Source of the DNA: an uncultured Eubacteriales bacterium
Lineage (GTDB): Bacteria > Bacillota > Clostridia > Christensenellales > Aristaeellaceae
DNA length: 55,746 nt
Assembly (NCBI GenBank): GCA_902785105.1
Contig: CACZXF010000004.1
Coordinates: forward strand, 1 to 55,746
Direction: 5' to 3'
This document shows positions 39,245-46,874 of the stretch, in pieces. Below the pieces are notes generated by a model. That model was not told the DNA's origin and did not search any database. It saw only the letters and a program-made list of their open reading frames with translations. The translations under genes and the position numbers were made by a program. Numbering within the stretch: position 1 is the first letter of the stretch; each line of letters opens with the position of its first letter.

Positions 39245-41158
39245 TCACAGATTCTTTACAAACAGGCAGCGTATGGCATTCAGCACAGCGAGGATCATCA
39301 CGCCCACGTCGGCGATGATGGCGATCCACATGTTCGCCAGGCCCAGCGCGCCGAGAACCAGGCAGATGGCCTTGATGATCAGCGCGAAGGCAATGTTCTG
39401 CTTCACGATGCCCAGACACTTCCGGGAAATCTTGATGGCCTTGGCGATCTTCAGGGGATCGTCGTCCATCAGCACGATGTCCGCCGCCTCGATGGCCGCG
39501 TCAGAACCCAGCGCGCCCATGGCGATGCCGATGTCGGCGCGGGAGAGCACGGGCGCATCGTTGATGCCGTCGCCCACGAAGGCCAGCCGCTTCTTGCCGG
39601 TGCATTCCTTTAGCAGCTCCTCTACGCAGGCCACCTTGTCCTGGGGCAGCAGCTCGGCGCGGTAGTCGGTGAGGCCCACGTCCGCGGCCACCTGCTTCGC
39701 CACAGCCTCGGCGTCGCCGGTGAGCATGACGGTCTTTTCGATGCCCGCCTTTTTCAGTTCTGCCATGGCCTCCTTGGAGTGCTCCTTCAACTCGTCGGAG
39801 ATGACGATGTGCCCGGCGTATTCCCCCGCCACGGCCATGTGGATGATGGTGCCCACGTGGTGGCAGTGATGGAAGGGGATGCCCAGCCTGTTCATCAGCT
39901 TCTCGTTGCCCACCGCCACGTCAGTGCCGTCCACCTTGGCAGTGATGCCGTGGCCGCTGATCTCCTGGAGGTCGGTCACCCGCTTGGGATCGACTTTTTT
40001 GCCATAGGCCTTCTGCAAACTCAGGCTGATGGGATGGGAGGAATGGCACTCAGTCAATGCGGCGTATTCCAGCAGCTTTGCTTCATCAATGGGGCTGTGA
40101 TGGACCGCCGTCACCTCGAAGTTGCCCTTGGTGATGGTGCCGGTCTTGTCAAAGGCCACGGTGGTGACCTCGGAGAGGGTCTCAAGGTAGTTGGAGCCCT
40201 TGATGAGTATGCCCTGATTGCTTGCCCCGCCGATGCCGGCGAAGAAGCTCAGCGGTATGGAGATGACCACCGCGCAGGGGCAGGAGATGACCAGGAAGGT
40301 GCAGGCGCGGAGAATCCAGTCCCGCCACATCTCGCCGGTGGATGCGTAGCCCGCCATGCCGACTTTGGTGATCATCATGAAGATCGACGGTATCAGCGCC
40401 AGCGCCAGCGCGGCGTAGCACACGAAGGGGGTGTACACCTTGGCGAACTTGGAGATGAAGTTCTCAGATTTGGACTTGCGGGAGGCGGCGTTCTCCACCA
40501 GGTCCAGTATCTTGGAGGCGGTGGATTCGTCGAACTCGGTGGTGGTGCGGATCTTCAGCACGCCGGACATGTTGATGGAGCCGGACAGCACGTCGTCGTC
40601 CACGGTGACCTCCCGGGGCTTGCTCTCGCCGGTGAGGGCGGCGGTGTTCAGCGCGGAGGAGCCCTCCACCACAACGCCGTCGATGGGCACCTTCTCGCCG
40701 GGTTGGACCACGATGATGGAGCCCTCCTCCACCTCGTCGGGGTCCACCCGCTCCAGGGTGCCGTCCTCGGTCTCGATGTTGGCGTAGTCCGGGCGGATGT
40801 CCATCAGGTCGGAGATGTTCTTGCGGCTCTTGCCCACGGCGTAGCTCTGGAACAGCTCGCCCACCTGATACAGCAACATGACCGCCACGCCCTCGCCGTA
40901 CTCGCCCAGGGCGATGGCGCCCACGGTGGCCACGGTCATCAGGAAGCACTCATCGAACATCTTGCCATTCTTGATGCCCAGGAACGCCTTGCGCAGTATG
41001 TCGTGGCCCACCGTCAGGTAGGGGATCAGGAACAGTATGATCAGCGCCCACTGCGGCATGTTCACATGCACGATGTCCTCTGAGATCAGATACAGGGGCA
41101 CAAAGAATACGGCGGCAATGATGATGCGAATGAGCAGATTCTTCTGTTTCTTGTTCAC
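39245..41158 (-). CDS. Zn/Cd-type P1B heavy-metal-exporting ATPase lacking an HMA domain
   Basis: A 637-residue membrane ATPase. CPC in FLVISCPCAVVISIP (transmembrane metal site), phosphorylation motif DKTGTITKG, TGES, HP in ECHSSHPIS, GDGINDAP, and a last-helix Asp in IIADVGVMILAVLNAIR place it in the P1B-2 (ZntA/CadA) group. The usual N-terminal HMA domain is absent; a free HMA protein is encoded upstream. A HHCHH cluster in the nucleotide-binding domain is unusual and could bind metal. The frame is open to 41227, but those codons come from the repeat element; GTG at 41158, nine bases after AAAGGG, is the likely start. It is regulated with the SmtB-like repressor only if transcription passes the terminator and repeat between them. 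Confidence 0.92.
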   Translation of the reverse strand: MNKKQKNLLIRIIIAAVFFVPLYLISEDIVHVNMPQWALIILFLIPYLTVGHDILRKAFLGIKNGKMFDECFLMTVATVGAIALGEYGEGVAVMLLYQVGELFQSYAVGKSRKNISDLMDIRPDYANIETEDGTLERVDPDEVEEGSIIVVQPGEKVPIDGVVVEGSSALNTAALTGESKPREVTVDDDVLSGSINMSGVLKIRTTTEFDESTASKILDLVENAASRKSKSENFISKFAKVYTPFVCYAALALALIPSIFMMITKVGMAGYASTGEMWRDWILRACTFLVISCPCAVVISIPLSFFAGIGGASNQGILIKGSNYLETLSEVTTVAFDKTGTITKGNFEVTAVHHSPIDEAKLLEYAALTECHSSHPISLSLQKAYGKKVDPKRVTDLQEISGHGITAKVDGTDVAVGNEKLMNRLGIPFHHCHHVGTIIHMAVAGEYAGHIVISDELKEHSKEAMAELKKAGIEKTVMLTGDAEAVAKQVAADVGLTDYRAELLPQDKVACVEELLKECTGKKRLAFVGDGINDAPVLSRADIGIAMGALGSDAAIEAADIVLMDDDPLKIAKAIKISRKCLGIVKQNIAFALIIKAICLVLGALGLANMWIAIIADVGVMILAVLNAIRCLFVKNL

Positions 41159-41192
41159 ACCGTCACACCCTTTCTGAATGTAATGAGGGAGT

Positions 41193-41352
41193 TCGATAAA
41201 TTGAAGTTTATCGAGGAGACAAATCATCCCATGTAGGGGCGCCGTTTCGGCGCCCGCCTCCTGCGAAACGGCATGTTCTACCGGGCGGGCGGCGCAACGC
41301 CGCCCCTACAGGAGAGCGGGCAATTCCCCGACAAATCCCCAATTTACCGTTG
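41193..41352 (+). repeat. Composite palindromic repeat element B (MITE-like)
   Basis: A ~160-bp element between the HMA gene and the ATPase gene. Ends (TCGATAAATTGAAGTTTATC... and CCCCGACAAATCCCCAATTTA) form an imperfect inverted pair like those of element A. The core is the GTAGGGGCGCCGTTTCGGCG...CGCCCCTAC type palindrome common in Clostridia intergenic regions. No ORF or transposase. Confidence 0.75.
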
Positions 41353-41361
41353 TCCAATCGC

Positions 41362-41385
41362 AAAAAAGGCGGGACGGACCCGCCT
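41362..41385 (-). terminator. Intrinsic terminator after the HMA gene
   Basis: AGGCGGG / CCCGCCT with a 5-nt loop, followed by TTTTTT on the minus strand, 14 nt after the HMA stop. It would split the repressor-HMA transcript from the ATPase gene. Confidence 0.85.
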
Positions 41386-41398
41386 CTTATTCGCTTGC

Positions 41399-41617
41399 TT
41401 ACAGGAAGATCTCGCAGTCGTCCTCGACCTTCTTGCAGTTGGTGCGGACGTTCTGCATGACGGCGGCGGGATCAGCGCCCTCTTCGAACTCGACCTTCAT
41501 CTTGAGGGTCATGAAGCTCACGGTACAGTCCTTGACGCCCTCGGTCTTCTTGGCGGCGTCCTCCATCAGGTTCGCGCAGTTCGCGCAGTCCACGTCGATC
41601 TTGTAGGTCTTCTTCAT
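41399..41617 (-). CDS. Free-standing HMA-domain metallochaperone (Zn/Cd type)
   Basis: A 72-residue ferredoxin-like HMA protein. The metal loop is DCANCANLME, with the Asp before CxxC that is typical of zinc/cadmium ATPase HMA domains rather than copper chaperones (MxCxxC). Two further Cys near the C-terminus (TNCKK and DDCEIF) are extra. It is likely to hand metal to, or act in trans for, the adjacent ATPase that lacks its own HMA domain. AAGGGGAGG precedes the ATG. It follows the repressor gene by 20 nt. Confidence 0.9.
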   Translation of the reverse strand: MKKTYKIDVDCANCANLMEDAAKKTEGVKDCTVSFMTLKMKVEFEEGADPAAVMQNVRTNCKKVEDDCEIFL

Positions 41618-41637
41618 CGTATTGTCCTCCCCTTATG

Positions 41638-41964
41638 TTATTCTGACAGGTGTTCCATGCCCTGGCCGATGATCGTCCTGACGTGATCGTCCGCCAGAAA
41701 ATAGTAGATCTGCTTGCCCTCCCGGCGGTTGCGCACCAGACGGGCCTGCTTGAGCACCCGGAGCTGATGGGATATCGCCGACTGCGTCATGCCTAATACC
41801 TCCGCGATGTCGTAAACGCACAGCTCCGATTCGAACAGCGCGTACAGTATGCGGATGCGCGTGGTGTCGCCGAATACCTTGAAAAGCTCCGCCAGGTCGT
41901 AGAGGCTCTCCTCGTCCGGCAGCTCCGATTCCACGCGCTCCAGCAGCTCCCGGTTCTCAGACAT
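41638..41964 (-). CDS. SmtB/CzrA-type ArsR-family zinc-sensing repressor
   Basis: A 108-residue winged-helix repressor: FKVFGDTTRIRILYAL, ELCVYDIAEVLGMTQSAISHQL (recognition helix) and the wing REGKQIYYFLADDHV. The C-terminal helix carries DxH-x10-H-x2-E (DDHVRTIIGQGMEHLSE), the exact spacing of the alpha-5 zinc site of SmtB/CzrA. The alpha-3 ELCVYD lacks the second Cys of the CadC/ArsR alpha-3 Cys pair, so zinc (or cobalt/nickel) is the best guess. A GTG at 41973 is in frame, but it overlaps the GAGGTG site; the ATG at 41964 was chosen. Derepression by zinc should induce itself and the HMA gene. Confidence 0.92.
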   Translation of the reverse strand: MSENRELLERVESELPDEESLYDLAELFKVFGDTTRIRILYALFESELCVYDIAEVLGMTQSAISHQLRVLKQARLVRNRREGKQIYYFLADDHVRTIIGQGMEHLSE

Positions 41965-41980
41965 TTGGTTCACCTCTATT

Positions 41981-42002
41981 CATATGAGCAACCTTTCATA
42001 TG
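41981..42002 (-). promoter_or_regulatory. SmtB/CzrA-type operator
   Basis: Inverted repeat CATATGA-N8-TCATATG, the same arm and spacer as the classic CzrA/CadC-type operator (ATATGA-N8-TCATAT). It sits 3 bp past the -10 box, over the expected start point, so repressor binding would block transcription. Confidence 0.85.
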
Positions 42003-42004
42003 AC

Positions 42005-42033
42005 ATTATAGTCCAAAACTTGCACTATGTCAA
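42005..42033 (-). promoter_or_regulatory. Consensus promoter of the zinc-resistance genes
   Basis: Minus strand: TTGACA (42033-42028), 17-nt spacer, TATAAT (42010-42005), a perfect match at both boxes. It begins 21 nt after the stop of the upstream lipoprotein gene, with no terminator visible in between. Confidence 0.88.
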
Positions 42034-42053
42034 TAGCCTTTTGAAATATTATG

Positions 42054-43247
42054 CTATTGCTTCCCCCGTCGTGCCTGCACGGCGCGATAGGAGCAGGCTT
42101 CAGCCAGGGCGCAGAGCTCGTTGAGGTTGGCATCCGCGTTGTAGATCCTGACGACGCGGGAGAGGTCGTCGAAATTGTAGGCGTTCATGGCGGCGCTGGC
42201 GGAGAGGGCGTACTTTTCGTTGTAGTCCTCAGCGCTGTCGGAGACCCATAAGCCCTGGGTGACCTGTATTGCCTTCCCGTCGTCCCGGAAATCTTCGGCG
42301 TAGCCGGTGACAGCGTTCAGAATCAGCGCGAAGGCGGGGCCGACCATGGAGTTATACTTGCCCACCACGAATTTGAGCACGCCGTCGGTGACGAGCTGGA
42401 GGTTTCGGGTGTTGTAGCTGTCCACGATGCCCAGCGGCGTCTTGCCGATGACCGGCACCATGCCCTCGGGGGGCAGGACGGACAGCACAGCGTCGTAGGT
42501 GCCCCCGGCAAAGGCTTCCTTCGCGGTCTCGAGGAAGTTGTCGCGGGTGATGTAGCCGGGGCAGATGGTCACGCTGACGCGGTCGGTTTCCACGGTCACG
42601 GGCGTCTCCGTCCGGGCGAGGTCCTCGCGCTTCTGGGAGAAGGTGGCTCCGTAGGCGCTGGACAGGGTGTCCAGTATGCCCAGGGTGCGCTGGTAGTGCA
42701 TCTCATTGCCCAGCGACGCGCCGCCGCTGAGTATGAAATAGCGATTTCCCGTCTTTTCCCGGAGGAAATACCGGGCCATGTCCGCGCCGGCCTGGAACTC
42801 GAAGGGCTGGCCGGGGCCGAACATGCCGAGGAACCAGGGGTTATCCTCCACCGCCTCGAAGTCCTCGGCGGAGACGGTGCCGGAAGCCAGCAGATAGTAG
42901 GCCTTGTTCTGCTCGCACAGCGCGATCTCCGCTTTCAAATCGTAGGACAGAAAGGACAGGAAGCCCTCTACCCCGTCCGCGCAGGCGGCCCTGATGAAGT
43001 CCTGTTCCTCTTCCTCTGTCCGTATGGAACCGGAATAGACGAACTTCACCATCTCGAAGTTGTCCTCGATGTAGCCCTGGAGGTACTCTCGGAAGCCCTG
43101 CACCTCCTGGTCGGCGGTGTTGTAGACGATGACGCCGATCTTGTGGACCTCGGTCGGCTCCTGTTCAACCACAGACTCTTTCTTTGAACAGGCAGCGAGA
43201 CTCACGCACAGCATCAGCGCAAGGAGGAACGCAAGCGCTCTCTTCAT
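42054..43247 (-). CDS. Type-I periplasmic-binding-fold lipoprotein in the riboswitch operon
   Basis: A 397-residue lipoprotein: signal peptide with lipobox LAAC (Cys20), then a LacI/BMP-like ligand-binding fold opening HKIGVIVYNTADQEVQGFREYL and continuing with FILSGGASLGNEMHYQRTLGILDTL. It is the last gene of the seven-gene unit: its ATG overlaps the stop of the second ATPase (ATGA), so it is translationally coupled. Opp/Nik systems normally use a single type-II (cluster C) binding protein, so a second, unrelated binding-fold lipoprotein is unexpected. It could be a surface sensor or an alternative substrate-capture subunit. Function unknown. Confidence 0.8.
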   Translation of the reverse strand: MKRALAFLLALMLCVSLAACSKKESVVEQEPTEVHKIGVIVYNTADQEVQGFREYLQGYIEDNFEMVKFVYSGSIRTEEEEQDFIRAACADGVEGFLSFLSYDLKAEIALCEQNKAYYLLASGTVSAEDFEAVEDNPWFLGMFGPGQPFEFQAGADMARYFLREKTGNRYFILSGGASLGNEMHYQRTLGILDTLSSAYGATFSQKREDLARTETPVTVETDRVSVTICPGYITRDNFLETAKEAFAGGTYDAVLSVLPPEGMVPVIGKTPLGIVDSYNTRNLQLVTDGVLKFVVGKYNSMVGPAFALILNAVTGYAEDFRDDGKAIQVTQGLWVSDSAEDYNEKYALSASAAMNAYNFDDLSRVVRIYNADANLNELCALAEACSYRAVQARRGKQ

Positions 43248-44218
43248 GCGGCTCCCCCCTTCCCGAAGCGGTGACAGGCGACCTCGTGGCCGGGGCCGAT
43301 CTCGGTCAGCGTGGGCTTCTCATGGCGGCAGATGTCCTCGCAGCACTCGCAACGGTCCTGGAAGGGGCAACCGGTGGGCAGGTCCAGCGGACTGGGCGGC
43401 TCGCCCTTGATGGGCTCGATCTTCTTGGAGAAGTCCATCCTGGTGTCAAACACCGCGCTGAGCAGCGCCCTGGAATAGGGATGGCAGCAGACCTGGGAGA
43501 GCTGGTCCCCCGGCATGACCTCCACGATGTTGCCCAAATACATCACCGCGATCTGATGGGAGAAGGATTGAATGAAACCTAAGTTGTGGCAGATGAAGCC
43601 TATGGTGATGTTCTTCTCCCTTTGCAGGCGGGTAATCAGCTCGATGACCGTCTCCTGTACGGAAACGTCCAGCGCGGAGGTGGCCTCGTCCATCACGATG
43701 ATCTCCGGCTCCAGGGCCAGCGCCCTTGCGATGGCGACCCTCTGCCGCTGGCCGCCGGACATGTTGTGGGGGTAGCGGTCGATAAAGTCGGCGGGCAGTT
43801 CCACCATTTTCAGCAGTTCCGCGGCTTTGTCCCGCTTCTGAGAGGGCCTGATCCTGCCGTAATTGAGCAGCGGTTCGCACACGATGTCCCTGATCTTCAT
43901 CTTCGGGTTGAAGGATGTGGCGGGGTCTTGGAACACCATCTGGATGTGCTGGCGCATTTCGTGGAGCTCGCGGCCCTTCAAGCGGGTGATGTCCCGGCCC
44001 TGATAGATGATCTCGCCCTCCGTGGGACGGTCCAGCCACACTAAAAAGCGCATGAAGGTGCTCTTGCCGCAGCCGGATTCGCCGACGAGGCCCAGCGTCT
44101 TGCCCTTATAAAGCTTCAGATTGATGTCGTTGCAGGCCACCAGCTCCCGGCCATTTGAGACGGGGAAACGGCGGGTGACGTGCTTCGCCTCTAAGATGAG
44201 GTCCTTTTCGTCAAACAT
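43244..44218 (-). CDS. Oligopeptide/nickel-type ABC transporter ATPase (OppF/DppF/NikE-like)
   Basis: A 324-residue ATPase: Walker A GESGCGKST, signature MSGGQRQR, Walker B IIVMDEATSALD. The C-terminal oligo_HPY extension carries the Cys cluster CPFQDRCECCEDIC seen in OppD/OppF/DppF proteins, which can hold an iron-sulfur cluster. The ATG at 44218 overlaps the end of the preceding ATPase gene by 8 bp and has GGGAGGG nine bases upstream. The longer frame upstream is in the neighbouring gene. Confidence 0.92.
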   Translation of the reverse strand: MFDEKDLILEAKHVTRRFPVSNGRELVACNDINLKLYKGKTLGLVGESGCGKSTFMRFLVWLDRPTEGEIIYQGRDITRLKGRELHEMRQHIQMVFQDPATSFNPKMKIRDIVCEPLLNYGRIRPSQKRDKAAELLKMVELPADFIDRYPHNMSGGQRQRVAIARALALEPEIIVMDEATSALDVSVQETVIELITRLQREKNITIGFICHNLGFIQSFSHQIAVMYLGNIVEVMPGDQLSQVCCHPYSRALLSAVFDTRMDFSKKIEPIKGEPPSPLDLPTGCPFQDRCECCEDICRHEKPTLTEIGPGHEVACHRFGKGGAA

Positions 44219-44999
44219 AGCGCTTCCCTCCCAGTGACGGCACGGCCCCGATGAGCTTTCGGGTGTATGCGTTGGTGGAATCATTGAGAATGTAGCCCCG
44301 CTCGCCCTGATCCTCGATGTGGCCGTCCTTCATCACGACCACCTTGTTCGCCATGTAGGCGGCGACGCCAATGTCATGGGTGACGACGATGATGGATGTG
44401 CCGTATTCGTCCCGAAGCTCCATCATCTGGCGGACGATCTGGGCCTGTGTGGTGACGTCCAGGGCGCTGGTGGGCTCGTCGGCCAGCAGCAGCTTGGGCT
44501 GGTAGGTCATGCCCATGGCGATGCCCACGCGCTGGCGCATGCCGCCGGAGAGTTGGAACGGGTAGGAGCGCATGATGCGGTCCGGGTCGGGCAGGCGCAT
44601 GCGTGAAAGCATGTCCGCGCCCTTCTTCCAGGCGTCCTGTTTGGAGATGTGCTCGTGGGTGCGGATGTACTCCACGAAGCTCTTGCCGATGAGCCGGGTC
44701 TGGTTCATCATCGCGCCGGAATCCTGGAAGATCATGGAGATATCGTGGCCGCGGAGGGCTCGCCATTCCTTCTTATTTAATTGGAGCAGGGAACGCCCGT
44801 CATAGATGATGTCACCCGAAGAAACCCTGCCGCCGCCGGGCAGCAGGCCCAGCACGGCGCGGATGACGGTGGTCTTGCCGCTGCCGCTCTCCCCCACCAC
44901 CGAGCAGATCTCGCCCTGCTCCAGATCGATGGAGCAGCCGCTGACGGTGACGTGCTTGCCGTAGGAGACGTCTATGTTTTTGATTTCAAGCAGTGCCAC
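44211..44999 (-). CDS. Oligopeptide/nickel-type ABC transporter ATPase (NikD/DppD-like)
   Basis: A 262-residue ATPase: Walker A GESGSGKTT, signature LSGGMRQR, Walker B LLLADEPTSALD, and H-loop VVTHD. It lacks the oligo_HPY Cys extension of its partner, and its length is close to NikD. It starts at GTG 44999, seven bases after GGAGG, and only 4 nt past the stop of the upstream permease, so the coupling is tight. Confidence 0.9.
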   Translation of the reverse strand: MALLEIKNIDVSYGKHVTVSGCSIDLEQGEICSVVGESGSGKTTVIRAVLGLLPGGGRVSSGDIIYDGRSLLQLNKKEWRALRGHDISMIFQDSGAMMNQTRLIGKSFVEYIRTHEHISKQDAWKKGADMLSRMRLPDPDRIMRSYPFQLSGGMRQRVGIAMGMTYQPKLLLADEPTSALDVTTQAQIVRQMMELRDEYGTSIIVVTHDIGVAAYMANKVVVMKDGHIEDQGERGYILNDSTNAYTRKLIGAVPSLGGKRYV

Positions 45000-45003
45000 G
45001 CGC

Positions 45004-45840
45004 TTACCTCCCTTCATTGGACCGGGGGTCCAGTATGTCGCGGAGGCCGTCGCCCAGCATGTTGAACACGACGACGGTGACAAATATGGCCAGGCCGGGG
45101 TAGATCATCAGCCAGGGGGCGGACTGCATGAAGTTGCGCCCCTCGTTCAGCATAGAGCCCCACTCCGGGTTCGGCGGCTGCGCGCCGAATCCCAGGAAGG
45201 ACAGCGCGGCCAGCTCCATCATCATGCCGCCGATGTCCGTGGCGGCGGTGATGACCAAGGTGGTGATGGTGTTGGGCAGCATGTACTTCCAGAGCATATA
45301 GGGGGTCTTGGAACCGGTGACCATGGCGGCGGCCACGAAGTCCGTGTGGCGGATCTTCATGACCAGCGACCGGGCAAGGCGGGCATACTTCGGCCAGCTC
45401 ACCACGGCGATGGCGATGATGGCGTTCTGCGTGCTGGCCCCGAGGATGCCCGCCACGGCGATGGCAAGGACCAGGCCGGGGAAGGCGATCATCATGTCCG
45501 CCAAGCGCATAATAATCGCGTCTACAATGCCGCCGAAGTAACCGGCCAGGATGCCCAGAAAGGTGCCGATGACGAAGATCACGGCCACCAGTATGAACGT
45601 GGAGGACAGGGATATCCGCGCCCCGTAGAGCACGCGGACGAATATGTCGCGGCCCATCTTGTCCGTGCCGAAGGGATGCTCGGCGCTGGGCGGCTTGATG
45701 GATTCCTTCAAACTGCCCTTAATGGGGCTGACCCCGCCGCTGAGCTGGGGCGCGAATATCGCCATCAGTATGATGAGCAGCGCCAGCACGGCGAACACGA
45801 CAAAGACGGGATACTTTCTAATGAAACTTTTCTTTTCCAT
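45004..45840 (-). CDS. ABC transporter permease (DppC/NikC-like)
   Basis: A 278-residue inner membrane permease with an N-terminal TM (FVVFAVLALLIILMAIF), HPFGTDKMGRDIFVRVLYGARISL, which is characteristic of DppC/OppC/NikC, and the EAA loop near DFVAAAMVTGSKTPYMLWKYM. A GTG at 45849 overlaps the previous stop (GTGA), but the ATG at 45840 has better spacing to GAGG; either may be used. Confidence 0.9.
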   Translation of the reverse strand: MEKKSFIRKYPVFVVFAVLALLIILMAIFAPQLSGGVSPIKGSLKESIKPPSAEHPFGTDKMGRDIFVRVLYGARISLSSTFILVAVIFVIGTFLGILAGYFGGIVDAIIMRLADMMIAFPGLVLAIAVAGILGASTQNAIIAIAVVSWPKYARLARSLVMKIRHTDFVAAAMVTGSKTPYMLWKYMLPNTITTLVITAATDIGGMMMELAALSFLGFGAQPPNPEWGSMLNEGRNFMQSAPWLMIYPGLAIFVTVVVFNMLGDGLRDILDPRSNEGR

Positions 45841-45845
45841 ATCGT

Positions 45846-46784
45846 TCACCGCCTCAGCCGCATCCGCGGGTCAACATAGTTGTAGGAGATATCCACCAGC
45901 AGGTTGATAACCATGTAGATGACCGCCACCCACAGCACGTAGCCCTGTATCAGATAGTAGTCATAGGAGGTGATGGCCTGCACCGCCAGGTTGCCCATGC
46001 CGGGATAGGAGAATATGACCTCCACCACGCTGGTGCCGCCCAGCAGGGAGCCCACGGACAGGCCCAGCATGGTGATGAGCGGCAGGAGCGAATTGGGGAA
46101 GACGTTGCCCCACAGTATCTTCCATTCCGCCACGCCCCGGGCCCGGGCGCCGATGACGTAATCGGAGTGCAGCTCCTCCAGCACCGCCGTGCGCACCTGC
46201 CGGGTATACTTGGCGGACATGGCGACGGCCAGCGTCACGGCGGGCAGTATCATGTCCTTGAAGGTACCGCCGGAGGATACCACGGGCAGCAGGCGAAGCT
46301 GCACGCAGAACACCAGGATCAGCAGGAGGCCCACCCAGAAATTGGGGATGGACACGCCGAAGAAGGTGATGGCGCGGACGATGTAGTCGATGGGCTTGTC
46401 CTGATACACCGCCGAGAGCACGCCCAGCGGCACGGAGACAAGCAGCATCAGCACCATGCTCATCAGCGCCAGCTTCAGCGTGGGCCACAGCCTCGCCAGC
46501 AACAGCGTCACCACAGGCTTGCCCAGTGCGAAGGAGTTGCCGAAGTTCCCGTGGAGGCAGTTGCCGAGCCAGCGGAAATACTGGGTCAGGAAGGGGTCGT
46601 TCAGCCCCATCTCCTCCCGCTGCTGGGCCACCTGCTCCTCGTCGGGCATCAGGCCCTGGGCGAGATACATGTTCCGGACCGGGTCGCCCGGCGACAGATA
46701 GGTCAGCAAAAACGTGATGACGCTGATGCCGATCAGCACGATCAGCATCTGCGCCAGTCTGGACAATATCTGTTTCTTGCCCAA
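45846..46784 (-). CDS. ABC transporter permease (DppB/NikB-like)
   Basis: A 312-residue permease of the OppB/DppB/NikB family: opening helix MLIVLIGISVITFLLTYLSPGDP, MGLNDPFLTQYFRWLGN, FGVSIPNFWVGLLLI and the EAA loop in DYVIGARARGVAEWKILWGN. The start is a TTG at 46784 with AGGGGG about eight bases upstream; no ATG near the N-terminus fits. It lies 90 nt after the binding-protein gene, with a GC-rich hairpin in the gap. Confidence 0.9.
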   Translation of the reverse strand: MGKKQILSRLAQMLIVLIGISVITFLLTYLSPGDPVRNMYLAQGLMPDEEQVAQQREEMGLNDPFLTQYFRWLGNCLHGNFGNSFALGKPVVTLLLARLWPTLKLALMSMVLMLLVSVPLGVLSAVYQDKPIDYIVRAITFFGVSIPNFWVGLLLILVFCVQLRLLPVVSSGGTFKDMILPAVTLAVAMSAKYTRQVRTAVLEELHSDYVIGARARGVAEWKILWGNVFPNSLLPLITMLGLSVGSLLGGTSVVEVIFSYPGMGNLAVQAITSYDYYLIQGYVLWVAVIYMVINLLVDISYNYVDPRMRLRR

Positions 46785-46836
46785 GCGAAACGCCCCCTAA
46801 GTCATGGGTTGATATTATAAATAAACAAAGTAAACG

Positions 46837-46863
46837 AGGGGCGGGTGGTGAAACGCCGCCCCT
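46837..46863 (-). repeat. GC-rich hairpin between binding-protein and permease genes
   Basis: AGGGGCGG pairs with CCGCCCCT over an 11-nt loop. It resembles half of the core palindrome of element B at 41193 and may be a remnant of that repeat. Inside an operon it could lower expression of the permeases relative to the binding protein. Confidence 0.5.
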
Positions 46864-46874
46864 GCATTATAGAA

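Noticed and set aside
41159-41227. N-terminal extension of the metal ATPase.
   Set aside because: These codons lie in element B and the leader; GTG 41158 has the ribosome binding site and begins the family-like sequence.
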